Source of the DNA: Isoetes taiwanensis
Lineage: Eukaryota > Streptophyta > Lycopodiopsida > Isoetales > Isoetaceae
DNA length: 64,000 bases
Reading direction: 5' to 3'
Assembly (NCBI GenBank): GCA_021234155.1
Contig: JAJEKV010000113.1
Coordinates: 1,364,001 to 1,428,000, forward strand
Positions 39,626 through 51,049 of the stretch are shown here, in pieces. Positions within the stretch are counted from its first letter, which is position 1; every line of letters starts with the position of its first letter. The notes below the pieces were generated by a model that was given only the letters and a program-made list of their open reading frames with translations, had not been told where the DNA came from and did no database searches. The position numbers and the translations under genes are program-made.

Positions 39626-42320
39626 CATTTTTTCGCCCATTTCATCACATCCACCAACCAGCCATGTTTTAATGAGACTCGCATTGCTTGATGCGCTAAT
39701 CTGTCTGATGGCATGCTATTCAATCTATTCACAAAGTTTATAGTTTGATACAGTGCTTCTAGCTCCAAGGGATCTGACCCGATCTCTGCAAGCATAAGAG
39801 CATATGGTATTGTGCCTTTTACACCTAATTCTTCTCGATAAACCTGCTTTTTGCCTGATTCCACTTGTATCCAGAGCTTAGAAGACAATCCCGCTCCCCA
39901 AACTGGGGACCCATACAGAATTACTGGAGCTACCAATGTCTTATACAAAAACTTTTTCAGCCCCCAATCATGTAAGTGTATGCTGGAGCAGCGTGATAGC
40001 ATCCCATATAGAGCAGCTTTTCCACCTGCAACACGTCTTTTAATGCAATCTTTCCAATTATAATTTGATGAGAAATCTATCCCCAAATATTTGAAACTCT
40101 CCACATTTTCAATAGTGACACCCTGATATGTGAACTGCGGTCTCTCTCTCGTGCCAAAGATCATGATTTTCGTTTTAGCTATGTTCACTTTCATGGATTT
40201 CCTTATACAAAACTCCTCCAAAGCATTCAAATGTGCCTGTAATGCCAGTTTCTTGGTTGCTAGGAGCGCTACATCATCAGCATAAAGCAACAATTTTATC
40301 ACATAGTCTCCTAACTCAGTTCCTGCCACCGACTTAGCTTGCATCCACTCATCCAATTCGTCTATAAACAAACCGAATAATGTGGGAGACAGCGGACATC
40401 CCTGTCTCACACCTATATTATTCCTGATCACAGAATTTAAGTCCCATGCTACCGATACAAGAACTTCTGAGTATAACTGTGACACCGCTCCTTTGATCTC
40501 ATCCGGAACCCCAATCTGATCCATACGATCCCCCAACTCTCTTCTCCGGACTGTATCAAATGCTTTGGTAAAATCTACGAAAGCAACATACAATGCTCTG
40601 TTAGGACCTTTCGCTTGTTCAACCAGAACTCTCAGAGCTAAAGCATGATCCAATGTGCTATGGGCTGCTCGGAAACCAGCCTGACAAGAGGATCTTTTTT
40701 CATTGTGTTCAGCCCACATACTTAATTTCTGCTCCAAAAGCGTGCCCAGTATCTTGGTGAATGTGTTTCCTATCAAAATTGTTCTGTAGTTTTGAACCTG
40801 ACTCTTGTCTCCTGATTTGTACACCGGGTGAACCCTGTTTATCTTCCATGTATCTGGCAAACCAAATTTAAGACTATCATTTAGGCTGCGTGTCAAACTC
40901 TCTAATGTATTCTCACCTCCCCATTTAAACAGCTCGATGCACATTCCATGTATATCATGGGCCTTCCCGTTTTCCATGTTTGCTAAGACATCTGCCACCT
41001 CTTCTACTGTGAACAAATCTGAAACAGGGGGTGGGAAGAACATGTTATTCCCATCAGGGACTGCATAAAGGCTCTCTACCAAATTGCGCAGATCTTGTGG
41101 ATCTAAATTTGGCTGCTCTATTTTACCCTGTAACCTTTTCCAAAAGGCCTTGGGCGTGGTTATCAGCTGCTCGCTCAGCTCCTTTAGTTTGTTCTTAAAA
41201 TAGGTACGCTTTTTCTGTCTCACGAGCTTTTTGTACCAAGTAGGTTTATGTCTGTAACCCGCTGGAATACTAGCTCGGGCTGCAGCACAATCCTGATCCC
41301 ACCATGCATTATTCGGTCTGCCTTGTACCGGTTTTCTGGTGAATCCAAAGACATCCCCAGCTGCTTGCATAACGAAGCCTGCGAAATGCTCTGCATCTTT
41401 CTGAAAATCTCCTGTCCATGTATGATGCGCCAGCAACTCTTCTACTCTCTTCTTATATGTAAGCTTGCATCTAGAATCTACTTTGAGTCTTGGGTGAAAC
41501 TGTTGCTGGTTCAAATTGGCTGCGCAAGAGATATTCACATCCACATGCAAAGAAACATGATCAGATTCAAATTCTTTCTCCCCTAGAGTGAAATGTTTTA
41601 TCAGACTACAATCCTTAGTGATCACATAATCTGCCACACTTGATCCCATGTGGTTCATGCATGTGAAGCCATTGGAATTCTGAAAACTGTTTAAGCCATT
41701 CATAATCTTCAAATTATTCACCGTGCACAATTCCAAGAGCTTCTCACCTGTCATATTCTCAAGGTGGTCTTCTGACTTTCTTTGAAAATGTGGTTCATCC
41801 AACTCAGGTAGATTTAAATCTGTCAAATTATCAAAAGTTATGGATTGTTTACTTCCCGTTCTTGCATTAAAATCCCCGATGAGTAAGATGTCTCCATATC
41901 TGCCATAATTTGCTACATCCATGCATAAACTCTGAAATGGGTCTGCCATATCAATCTCCAAATGATTATATGTGCTTGAGTTTGGAGGTGCAAAATAGCA
42001 TGCTCCAATAAAAAGCTTTTTAATTTGCAGCCAAATATACTGTTTGTTGGCATCCACTGATGCAATCTTAACATGCTCAGACATATTCTCCCTTACATAA
42101 ACTGCTATTCCACCAAAACCTCGTCCTACTCCAATCTTTTTCTCATTCCATGTGTGTTCCATCAATGCAAAACCTGTAATCTCGGGCAGCTGGCGAAATT
42201 GGTGTTCCCAAGTCTCTAGAAAAATTAACAGATCCGTGTTTTCCCATACATGTCTCGTTGATGCTATTTTAGCATTTGACTCGGGCACCGTGAATGTTCA
42301 AAGAGACCACCTTCAAGGCC
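39520..42320 (-). CDS. LINE ORF2: APE endonuclease and reverse transcriptase
   Basis: LKVVSLNIHG (endonuclease start, about 42290-42325) is one frame off the rest, so a frameshift lies near 42285. Then a continuous frame has IFLETWE, GGIAVYVRENM, ILLIGDFNARTG, ADYVIT and ESDHVSLHVDV (APE nuclease), and the RT blocks NRVHPVYKSGDKSQVQNYR, SCQAGFRAAHSTLDHALAL, AFVDFTKAFDTVRR, GVRQGCPLSPTLFGLFIDEL, LLLYADDVALLA and FKYLGIDF. The enzyme nicks target DNA and copies LINE RNA. The reading frame breaks again near 39625. Confidence 0.9.
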
Positions 42321-42405
42321 CGAGCTTCCTAATTCTTCTTCCGCTTGTGATAAGCTGCTTTGCAGATTGATCGGGTAGGCAACTAGTCCAAAGATCACGG
42401 CCTCT

Positions 42406-43041
42406 TTAACTTTCGCCATTCTTTTTCTTGTTCTCTAATTGAGCTGGAGTCAAGTCAAAATCCAGCCAAATCTTAGCACCTTTGAGCACGCTTCTGTTGT
42501 ACATAACCCTGTCTCTTGCTTCTTTGCTCCTAAACTTAACAAGGATGGCACGGTTATTGAAGCTCGGTTTTCCCAATCGTCTTCCAGAGACAAACTGAGG
42601 CTCATGTAAATGCATGGTATCTGAGAAGAAGTGGTTAAGAACATCATGAATGCTCTCATTTTCTGTCTCAGGAATACCAGAAATTTTCAGATTGCGTGCT
42701 CTGGATTCTTGCTCTAACCGCTCAGAAGTGGTCTCTTCTTGATGTATTCTCATTTGCTCTCTCGTGGTTTCAGCCACTAAAGAAGCCAGTTTGCTTTCCA
42801 GAGTTGCAATCTGCTCTGCATAATTGACCACAGGGGATTGGATAGCAGCATTGATTTCCGAGTTATGAATCTTTAAATTGGTGTTTTGGAGCACCAATTC
42901 ATCTAGCACAGAGCGGAGCCCAAGTACATCTTTTCGGAGCGTAGAGATTTCTTCTCTCATCTCTTGTACAGCAAGTAGGAGATCATTCTCTGAAACGGCC
43001 ATCTCCCCCTTGGAAGGGGATCCAGCTCTCTTCTTGCCCAT
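42406..43041 (-). CDS. LINE ORF1 protein (coiled coil and RRM-like)
   Basis: 212 codons from ATG 43041 to TAA. A basic N-terminus (MGKKRAGSPSKGE) is followed by heptad-rich coiled coil (residues about 20-120), then RNLKISGIPETENESIHDVL and a FVSGRRLGKP..RAILVKFR region. These are typical of the RNA-binding domain of L1-type ORF1 nucleic-acid chaperones. It packages LINE RNA for retrotransposition. The frame is intact. Confidence 0.8.
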   Translation of the reverse strand: MGKKRAGSPSKGEMAVSENDLLLAVQEMREEISTLRKDVLGLRSVLDELVLQNTNLKIHNSEINAAIQSPVVNYAEQIATLESKLASLVAETTREQMRIHQEETTSERLEQESRARNLKISGIPETENESIHDVLNHFFSDTMHLHEPQFVSGRRLGKPSFNNRAILVKFRSKEARDRVMYNRSVLKGAKIWLDFDLTPAQLENKKKNGES

Positions 43042-43109
43042 ACGAAACCCTCTCAGAACGGAAACCCTCTCAGAACGGAAACGCGAGCGCCTTCATGTGT
43101 TTTCCTAGA

Positions 43110-43669
43110 ATATTATCACTGCAAAGGTCCCTAGATCTTGAAACAAGTCCTCTAATTCTAAGGGCATACTTAAAGTATAACACCTATATGTTTGAGGAGG
43201 CCCTTGAATCTTCAGCCAAGTCCTCTAGTTCTTCTAAGGGCACATGGAGACTAAACACTTTTATGTTTGATTTAGAGGATCCATTTTACTGCAGACTAAA
43301 CAAAAATGAACCTCCAATAATCAGAAACAGGAACAGAACCCCAAGAGAAAAGGAGCAGAGTTGGTAATCTGTAGCCATTGTTGTCAGGTATGTTAATGTG
43401 TATCCAGTCTATATATCTAGGCAGAACACTAGAGTCAAGGGGAATATAGAGCCTTTTCACAAAGAAAAAACCCAGAGCATACACTATATCATTGCAGGTG
43501 AAAGACATTTCTGAATGCCATGCCATATGCCAGAAAAACTGTTCGTGTAAAGGTGGCTTTTATAGTGTAGGTACTTTGGCACATTCCAGCTTATATCGAG
43601 TAATCCTAATGCATTTCTAAAAGTACAAAAAGGAAAGGTGACTTCCTACATTCCTTACATCATCGCAGG
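43110..43669. other. LINE 5' flank / region before HKT relic
   Basis: No supported gene. A minus-strand open frame at 43296-43526 has no domain. The end of the region (TACATCATCGCAG) is an acceptor-like tract preceding the HKT relic exon. Confidence 0.35.
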
Positions 43670-44078
43670 ATGTGCTCCTTGCTCGTGATTCAGCATATCT
43701 GTTTGCGGCGGTGTTCTTGATCTGTCTATGTGAACACATGAAGGTTCGAAATGATGGGCTGAATTTCTCCATATTTAACTATATTTGAGGCTATCAGGTA
43801 AGATTTCATTGCTTAAGCTATTGCATGGGAGATTTATATATGATGATAACAAAGAGAGAAAGCTGAATAATTCAGGCAAGTCATGCACTGATGTGCCATG
43901 GAGTTTATTAGCAAAATTTGGTGTTGAATCTAAACTGCTGATGGTTCCGGTGATGCTGCTGGGAAGGCACAGGGGTCTACCAGAGAACATAGATATGGCT
44001 GTAAGGGTCCCTCACAGAACTGCCTCATATGCTTCCATGACCTCTATACCTCCATCCATGCAAAGCTATATGCTTTGA
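43670..44078 (+). pseudogene. HKT: Broken HKT transporter copy
   Basis: After an acceptor-like CATCGCAG the sequence reads DVLLARDSAYLFAAVFLICL, then LNFSIFN, clearly matching the HKT exon at 2-442 and known HKTs. At the codons for the fourth pore loop the sequence instead has a donor-like CAG|GTAAGA and about 70 unrelated bases. It resumes at LNNSGKSCTDVPWSLLAKFG, KLLMVPVMLLGRHRGLPENI and DMAVRVP. The selectivity-filter segment (SAYxNVGxxxGYSC) is missing and a stop occurs before the gap. It is a duplicated, non-functional HKT, presumably a dispersed or tandem relative of the gene at the left edge. Confidence 0.75.
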
Positions 44079-47000
44079 AAAAGACCCTTGTGTCGTTCTA
44101 GGAATAAGACAGACAGATTTAGTACTCTTGTGTCATTGTGTAGGGGCCTGCGAAATTTAAGCTCCCATAGCTTCCCGAATCAAATCCTCATAATTTTCCT
44201 TCTTTCTTTCTGCTTTTCTCTATGATAACGCTGTTGGAAACAGGGGTCTGCCCCGAGGGCAAGAGGATGTATGGAGTTTGATTAAGAAGACTATTTTATG
44301 CCTTGAAAGATCAAAATGTCAGATAAGTCCGAATTTTAAATGTTGGCAACGTCCAAATTTGATCTCAGTTGCCAATTTTTTTTGCATCTAAGAACACAAA
44401 ATACAGCGAATTGGGCCCTCTCAAACAGAAAATCGAAGAAATGGTTAGAATCAACACCAATTTTCGCAGAGTACATCTTTAGGACCTGGACACTCAAAAT
44501 TCATAGGCCAAGGCTAACTAAAGCGAGCGGATTGTGTCTGAGTTATATACAGCCAGATGAATACGTGCTAGGGAATTAGATTCAAATTGATTCTCTAGCA
44601 CATAAATTTTGAAATATTGGACTCTTCCACAACCCTCATATACTCAAAATTTTCTTTTCTTAAATCCCCTATTCCGAGCATAACGAAAGCCATAGTTGAA
44701 CTCTTTCACAGTCCTCATATTCATAATATTTTTTTCTTAAATTCCCTGTTCTGAGCATAGCCACACCACAGTGGTAGCGCGAAATTAAAGAAGGCCATAG
44801 CTAAGAAACAGTCGACAGAGCCAAATTCGATTCTTGACATGGGTAGCTCGAGGATGCCTACTAATAGCCCAAACTCCATCTGTGTCACGATTTTTGATTA
44901 AACCCTATTCACGAAGTAGCCTGTTGGCATATCAAACTTAAGAACACTGTAGATTGTTTCTTTTCAGGTCCCAAACTCACGACGAACTTAATAATCAGCG
45001 CAAGTGAACATAGTTTGGGACGATAAACAATCCAGGGCCGTTTAACACAGGTTTCGTGGCAATTATCTATAGCAAAAAAATCCATCCAAACAATTATCTA
45101 TAGCAACGTACCTGGGATTTTTTCTCTGCGTTGCCTGTTGTATCAAGCTTCTCTTTACAGTGCCGGGTTGGGCTTTATTGGTGCAATAGCGCAGAGTAAA
45201 GCGTTTAGCTTGGCCGGAAGAGAAATCCCAGTTTTGCAAAAAAAAAAAGTAGCCAGAAAAAGAAGGCTAAATTTTTTTTTTTTTTCTAGTAATCATATAT
45301 ATATAGGAAAGAAAACATAACAAGTTGCCAATAAACTTCTGCGATTTTAGTTTGGTATTTGGGAATCAGTGGTTAGGACTATGATTTTAATGTCGTATTG
45401 TATGAAAAAGGGTTAGGACTATGATTTTAATGTCATATTGTATGAAAAAGTTTTTTTTTTTTTTTTTTTCTGCTATTGTTAGGAGCTCGGATTTCTAGGA
45501 CGTGGATAAGTCTTCACGCCACTATCTATGTTTAGCGCAGAGCAGGGGCGGATTGTGCAGGGAGAGCATGGCCGGTTCTTGGAGCTGAATAGGGGAGATG
45601 CAGCTGCGAAAGGCATGCAGGCATTGGTAGGCATTGTGGAAGGCATTGGTAGGCATCAAAGAAAGCTTCTTGGTTTAGAATAGGGATTGCAAAGCTTCTT
45701 GCGGTGAGGCAGGGAGTGTGGGGAGCAGCGTAGGTTGTTTAATAGGGCTGACCATGGTTGTAGCGAGGACAAATGCACGAACGGAGGAGGTGCCCAAGAA
45801 GATCACGGGCCCCGTTGATGGATCCCATCTGATTTCTAGATTTCTTCATCAAATGCTCTTACAAATGGTCGATGATGGCAGGCCATCAAATAGTAACATG
45901 CTCTTACAAATGTTTTGCGTTTTTGAATTTGGTTGTTTGCATGCAGGGTAGAGCATTACGATTAAATGCAGGGTAGGCCAGAACCAAAATCACCATCACG
46001 ATTATTGCCATGCTTGCCTGCTTGCTTCGGCTGCTGCTACTGTGCATCTGTTCATCTTGGAACCAACCCATCTTGGAGCTTTCCCGCTTCTATCTGCTTT
46101 CCCTCCATCTTCCGACCATACCAGGCCCATGCAGCAGTAATCCGGCAGCAGTTGAACTCTGGCGGCTACCATTAGGTTTTTATTTGGTCGAATTCAATGA
46201 ATGGTAATGTTGGAAATCGACCTTAGAAAGTGGCAGAGCCTTTTTTGGGGAAAAAGATGTGAGCCGTTGATTTGGTATCATGCTGGGGATATGCTGAAGA
46301 CCAATGGTTCATATTAGACGCTAAAAACAAACCCATAAACCCATGAAATAAAGATCTGTAATTTATTTAAGGACACAAGAAATAAAGACACAAGTTGCCA
46401 ATAAAGACACAAGAAATAAAAAAATTATAGGACACTCAATTCACTCCTAATTAGACTCGCCTCAAATCAAAACAAAATCAGTCAACTGAAATAGCTATTT
46501 TTAAGTAGATGAGTTCACTAACATTACGATAACAGCAATCAAAGCAAATCAAGCTGCACATAAACCTAGCCAATAGAACATCTCTAGCTGCAGATTGAGA
46601 ACGTAAAACTGTACAAGAAAATATCATACTGCACAAAAAAAAAATGGCAAAGGTATCCAAAGCACACAACACGGATTCAGACCAAACCTAATTTCCCAGA
46701 TGCTAAAACTGCATAGCGTGGCTGAAAATGCATGGCATAGTTACAGTGTTCTTTTGCATAAAAGCATATGCATCCCTTATATGAACATGATGATTCATAT
46801 CAAGTTGCCTGGTGCTGAGTGCATTATTCTTGTGCACTCAGCCAGGAGCTTTGTTCAGAAGGCAAATTATAACTCCAAATTAGCCTTATAACTCCAGTAG
46901 CAAATTACAGAAGAATACATCAAATTTCCTTGCACTAGAACTGCACACATGTTCTAGCCTATTTTCAGACTCACATATAAGTCCAGCAGCAAGCCAGAAA

Positions 47001-47204
47001 GGAAGAAGTGCATGCAAATCTATGACAATGATGCTGAATATGCATAATATACTAACAGATGAAATACATGCAAATCTATGTCAAGCATGCAGAATAATCC
47101 AATTTGGTTTAAGTATAACTTCAATTTAACTATTACAAAACAAGTTCACAAAACAGATCAAAGAAGCACAGAGTACAAGAACCAAAGTGTACAGTATATT
47201 AACA
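44079..47204. other. Intergenic, repeats and poly(T) tracts
   Basis: No recognised gene. It includes a ~38-bp tandem duplication (GGTTAGGACTATGATTTTAATG) at about 45371-45450, T-tracts at about 45271-45286 and 45451-45468, and small open frames (44340-44579, 45718-45951, 45966-46207, 46700-46891) without known domains. The two T-tracts may mark minus-strand retroposon 3' ends. Confidence 0.35.
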
Positions 47205-47460
47205 AAATGATCTTCCTATTCAGCAAGAATTTGTCCACAACTATATAAAGACCAAAAGGGTGTCAGTACGAATTCTTGCCATCCCCTCTGATGAAACAAA
47301 GAAATCTACTTCACAAGAACCAATTCCACAAGAGAGTGACTTATCAACATGATCTTCTGGTTAGCAGAGAATTGTCCGCAACAACTTAAGAGCAAAACAC
47401 TGTCAGTACCAATTCTTGCCGTCCCGGTGTCCTCTGAAGAAATTAAGAAAACTACTTCAA
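47205..47460. repeat. Tandem duplication in the 3' flank of the A20/AN1 gene
   Basis: About 110 bp containing AAATGATCTTCCTATTCAGC and TGTCAGTACGAATTCTTGCC recur once at about 47345-47460 with roughly 75-80% identity. Probably an old duplication in or near the 3' UTR of the minus-strand gene. Confidence 0.65.
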
Positions 47461-47551
47461 ACCCGCAGGCTAAAATTCGTGGTCCACCATGAAGTGCTTC
47501 ACTGCGTCATCAAAACAAGATAAATTTTGCAATCTAAAGCCCTGTATCATG

Positions 47552-48076
47552 CTAAATTTTGTCTATCTTATTGGCAGCAACGACAGGGTTAGCTTTAGCT
47601 ATTGCATCACGGCCCAAAGTCTTGTAATCAACAGAGCAATCATGCTTATCCGAGTAGCGATGCATGGAGCAGAAAACGTTGCCACAGCGACACTTGAACC
47701 CAGTAAGCCCAACCCGCTTTCTGCACGAAAAGCAACGATTAGGAAGGCTTTTTTGGTGCTCCTGAGAACCTGCCACAGATGCAGAAACATTTGCATCCTC
47801 AGAGCTGCTTCCAGACGTACAAATTGATGTGGCTTCGCTGGTTTCTTTCGGCAAGAAAGGGACACTAGGTTCTCCAAGCTTTAAAGCCCTCTGCGATTCA
47901 GGCCGTTCAGGAATTTCCCTTGCATGCTCCAAAACATGATCTCGGTAGCATTTAGAACACATATTCATGGTGCTTTTACTCCCAAAAAAGCCACAGTTCT
48001 TTGCACATAGAACGGGTCCTTCCGGAGGCTGGCATCCAGTCTCATCCATACCCAATCTCCAACTTTCCTGGGCCAT
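47552..48076 (-). CDS. SAP: A20/AN1 zinc-finger stress-associated protein
   Basis: Complete intronless gene of 174 codons, ATG at 48076 ([20 protein letters not shown]) to TAG at 47552-47554. The frame extends five codons further upstream without ATG, so this start is preferred. The A20 finger is at residues 24-43 (C24-x3-C28-x11-C40-x2-C43, with FFGS). The AN1 finger is at residues 115-147 (C115, C118, C129, C131, C136, H139, H145, C147). The linker is Ser-rich. Plant SAPs of this size bind ubiquitin chains through A20, act in cytosol and nucleus and confer tolerance to salt, cold, drought and heat. They are usually stress-induced. The gene is intact. A repeat rich in heat-shock-element-like sites lies about 2-4 kb upstream. 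Confidence 0.95.
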   Translation of the reverse strand: MAQESWRLGMDETGCQPPEGPVLCAKNCGFFGSKSTMNMCSKCYRDHVLEHAREIPERPESQRALKLGEPSVPFLPKETSEATSICTSGSSSEDANVSASVAGSQEHQKSLPNRCFSCRKRVGLTGFKCRCGNVFCSMHRYSDKHDCSVDYKTLGRDAIAKANPVVAANKIDKI

Positions 48077-48642
48077 GGTTGCGAAATCCAAAGAAATCCT
48101 TAAAATTCAAGGAAAAAAGGGGCTAAGAAGAGGAAAAAAACCGGTTTTTTGTATATGATGGAATATCCAGATCGAGCTTCAAGCGCCGGAGTTGAGAGGT
48201 TGAGGATTGAGCTTGTGATTCCGATATTTGAAGCCCCAAAAAGGTCTGCCTATACAAAGGGCCGGAGAGGAAAGGGCGACCAAGTACCCCCAATCGCCCT
48301 TTCTTTGTTGCGTCCAGGCCGTAAGAACTGCATCTTTTATTTAGAAAAGCTCCTTCTCCTGGAGTACTGTTCCTGCCGTGTAAACGTGCCCCTCTCTTCC
48401 TGCACCTAAATAGTTGGCACCGCCTTGTTTAATTGCCCTCAACGGTCCAGATCTTCTTGCCTATCTTAACGTGGCGAAAATCACGTGATTTATTATTTGT
48501 TGTTATCTAGAGAACAAACTCCTATTGTTGATTTGCTCCAAAAACAAACAAAAAATCTTATTTAACAAAAAAAATAACCCTATTGTTGTGGACCTTAATT
48601 ATCGAGCTAGAAAAATCATGCTACAATATAAATTTAACTGCA
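48077..48642 (-). promoter_or_regulatory. Promoter and 5' UTR region of the A20/AN1 gene
   Basis: Upstream region of the minus-strand gene. No unmistakable TATA box or element array was recognised. An ACGTGGC-related string (CACGTGATTT near 48482) contains one CACGTG G-box. Confidence 0.4.
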
Positions 48643-49268
48643 TATCAAAACCCTGATCATAAACTTCATTAACATTGTGAACCTGTCATATGGACCTATC
48701 CCCATTATCCATCTAGAATTTTCTTGTACCTTCATTTTGACCAGATTCCAAACTGTGCAAATTCCACATGTTTCTCTACACTGCAATCCACTTATTCAAC
48801 TATGCGAAACTCGATGTGGTTGGATGTTTGTTAATTGGAACAGGAATAAAAACAATTTTGCTTTAACCTTTGATATGACATGCTCTAAGTTGGGTAGGCA
48901 TAAAGCATGTTTCCATCTACTGCTCCTTACTGCCACTTAAATGTCGACCATATCAAAACCCCGACCATAAACTTCTTTAACATTGTCAACCTGTCATGGA
49001 TCTGCCTTCCTTCATTATTCATCTAGAATTTTCCTGTACCTTTATTTTGACCAGAGTTGAGAGCGTACAAGCTTCACATGTTTCTCTACACTACATGCCA
49101 CTTATTCAACTATTTGAAACTCGAGTGGTTGGAAGTTTGTTACTTGCCAATGGAACTAGAACAAAAACAATTTTTCTTTAAATCTGTTGAGATATCACCT
49201 TTGAATGACATACCTCTAAGCCGGTAGGCATGAAGCATGTTTCCTTCTACTGCTCCTTAATGCCACTT
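48643..49268. repeat. ~310-bp tandem duplication
   Basis: Two diverged copies (48643-48947 and 48952-49268) share ATATCAAAACCCYGAYCATA, ATCTAGAATTTTC, CACATGTTTCTCTACACT and CTACTGCTCCTTA. About 80% identical by eye. No coding function visible. Confidence 0.75.
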
Positions 49269-49735
49269 AAATGTACGAGAATGTGACATGAAGGTGGAAT
49301 GTTAAAGGTAATGAAACAACACATCGAGTTTAAAACTCTGTCAACAAATGAGGCACACCTAACTCTATAGGATATACTAATAATTTATACAAAAAAAAAA
49401 TGTGTTGCATTCATCATTTCTTTGCTTGTAAGCATATAACTAATGCTTCCTTCTATGGCAATCTTATATGACCCGTGAGAAAGTTTGATGATGAGCTAAG
49501 ACGAACTTAGACTTAACCGAACTAGAATTTTTTATTTTTTTTTTGCCGAACGTGGACACTCAAGATCCATCTACACCAATAAACAACAAAGTAACATAGA
49601 AAGAACTTAAAGAACTTTTTTTACACCCACTTAAAAGCTACTAGATATGACGTTCACGATCAATATTTCTCCTTATGTCCTAAACCTATATATTGCATGT
49701 CTATCTATCTATCTAACATATATATGTTCTTATGT
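49269..49735. other. AT-rich non-coding spacer
   Basis: No gene or strong structure. A/T runs and a TATCTATCTATC microsatellite near 49702. Confidence 0.4.
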
Positions 49736-49739
49736 TTGT

Positions 49740-50164
49740 CCCACTCAATCCGACCGTCCGTTCTAGATCCTACGGCCCACGTGGCTTTGGGACGTATCCT
49801 ATGGCTCAAATGGCTTGGGAGTTTCGATATAGATTCTATATAGATGATCCTACGGTTCAGGTTGATTTGATCCTGATCATTGGTCCGAGATCCTACGGCT
49901 CACGTTCCTACGGTGCATGGCTTTGGGAATTATATGTAATCGATCCTACGGTCCAGGTTGTTCTTGATCCTAATCGTCGATCCAAGATCTTGTAGCTCAT
50001 GTTGCTTTAGATTTTCACCACATGGCGCTATCTCGGCCCTTGATTGGGTCCAAGATCCTACGGCTCATGTTGAATGCTCGGCTAAAAATTTTTATGTCGT
50101 TTGGGGGATTTGAACCCTAATCATTGCCCCCAAGCTCCCCATTCTAACCACTAGACCAAGCATT
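49740..50164 (-). mobile_element. tRNA-derived SINE with repeated body
   Basis: On the minus strand the 5' head (about 50164 down to 50100) reads TTGGTCTAGTGGTTAG, later GGTTCAAATCC. These are pol III box A (TGGTCTAGTGG) and box B (GGTTCAAATCC) about 35 nt apart, so a tRNA-like head. The body below contains about eight copies of AGCCGTAGGATC or close variants at 49767, 49794, 49846, 49891, 49906, 49943, 49987 and 50050 (plus-strand GATCCTACGGCTC). A related motif (CATGCACCGTAGGA) recurs at 52300-52345. Lower end uncertain. Confidence 0.6.
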
Positions 50165-50234
50165 GATTCATTAAAACAATTATGTTTTAAATATACTTAA
50201 TGGTAATAACTGCATTAAGATAAAATAGAATATA

Positions 50235-50560
50235 ATGTTCTGGATAGTTCTAGAAGGCTCTATAAGGTTGCCAAATTATCTCAGAGTAAGATTTTGTCAA
50301 TGGTTTCGCAAGAAAAGGGGGTTTCTGTTTTATTGTGTCCATGGTCCCAAATTAGACATTTCTTATATGCATATGTTGACCTTAATGCATTTTAGAAGAG
50401 GCGATAGGGCGATGGAGGTGCAGGGCAACACACAAATCGTACACAGAGGCCCTATTTCGGTTTTATTTCGGTTTCGGTTGTAGGAGATCTGTGAGGATGG
50501 CTCACTCACAGAAGGCAGAGATTCGGCTGTAGACAGAAGGCAGAGATTAGGCGAAGATTC
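50235..50560. other. Unassigned sequence
   Basis: Starts with GTTCTGGATAGTTCTAGAAGG, an outlying member of the TTCTAGAA repeat family, then shows no recognisable gene. The plus-strand open frame at 50235-50483 has no domain. Confidence 0.3.
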
Positions 50561-50860
50561 GGCTGTTCGTCTTTCTTCATCATCACCCCTTTTTCGATGC
50601 ATCATCTTCCTTCAAATTCGACAGCATCAGAGATTCGGCTGCTTCTTCATCATGCATCACCCCTTTTCGATGTGCATCACCCCTTTTTTTGTTGTTCATG
50701 CATACTCCGGTTTTCAGGAATTGTTGCTGGCGATGGACCACGATCTTCTTCGGCTGTTGCAGTGCTCTTTGTGCTATGATACGATCTTCTTCTTTAAGAA
50801 AACAGTTGTGATCTTCTTCGGCTGTTGCAGTGGTCTTATCTCTCTTTTGTGAATGCAATG
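50500..50860. repeat. Degenerate CTTCTTCATCATGCATCACC repeats
   Basis: GATTCGGCTG, CTTCATCATCACCCC, TTTTCGATGYATCA and GATCTTCTTCGGCTGTTGCAGT recur two or three times each, giving overlapping open frames on both strands that look like translated repeat rather than genes. Confidence 0.6.
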
Positions 50861-51049
50861 GTGTTCGTGCATTTTTTATGTGTATAGATTGAAGTATACC
50901 ATGTATGTATATACGTATAATAGCCATATGGGGTGCGCAAACTAATACGTGGGTCTGATGTGGAAATTCCACAGCCCTTCATTTGGCATATTTGTAGAAC
51001 TATGCTTGAATCCAATGATTCAAAAAAAAAAACAATAAGGATATTGCAA

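Larger units (their letters stand above)
39085..43109 (-). mobile_element. Nearly full-length LINE (two ORFs)
   Basis: Minus-strand non-LTR retrotransposon with ORF1 (42406-43041), ORF2 (about 39155-42320) and a 3' tail of TAAA-type repeats (39089-39109). The 5' end has a tandemly repeated CTCTCAGAACGGAAAC near 43055-43082. AATATTC just outside the 5' end (about 43110) and just after the tail (about 39083) is a candidate 7-bp target-site duplication. Two frameshifts in ORF2 make it inactive, but it is otherwise young-looking. The clade is not certain: APE endonuclease, RT and a C-terminal CCHC fit the L1/I/Jockey-like range. Confidence 0.85.

Noticed and set aside
39155-39640. Separate gene next to the LINE
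   Set aside because: Its sequence continues ORF2 in a shifted frame and ends with the ORF2 zinc finger, so it is part of the same LINE.
47599-47877. Alternative minus-strand ORF over the A20/AN1 gene
   Set aside because: Out-of-frame shadow of the A20/AN1 coding sequence.
50363-50972. Minus-strand ORFs rich in Lys/Glu
   Set aside because: They are translations of degenerate CATCATGCATCACC repeats.
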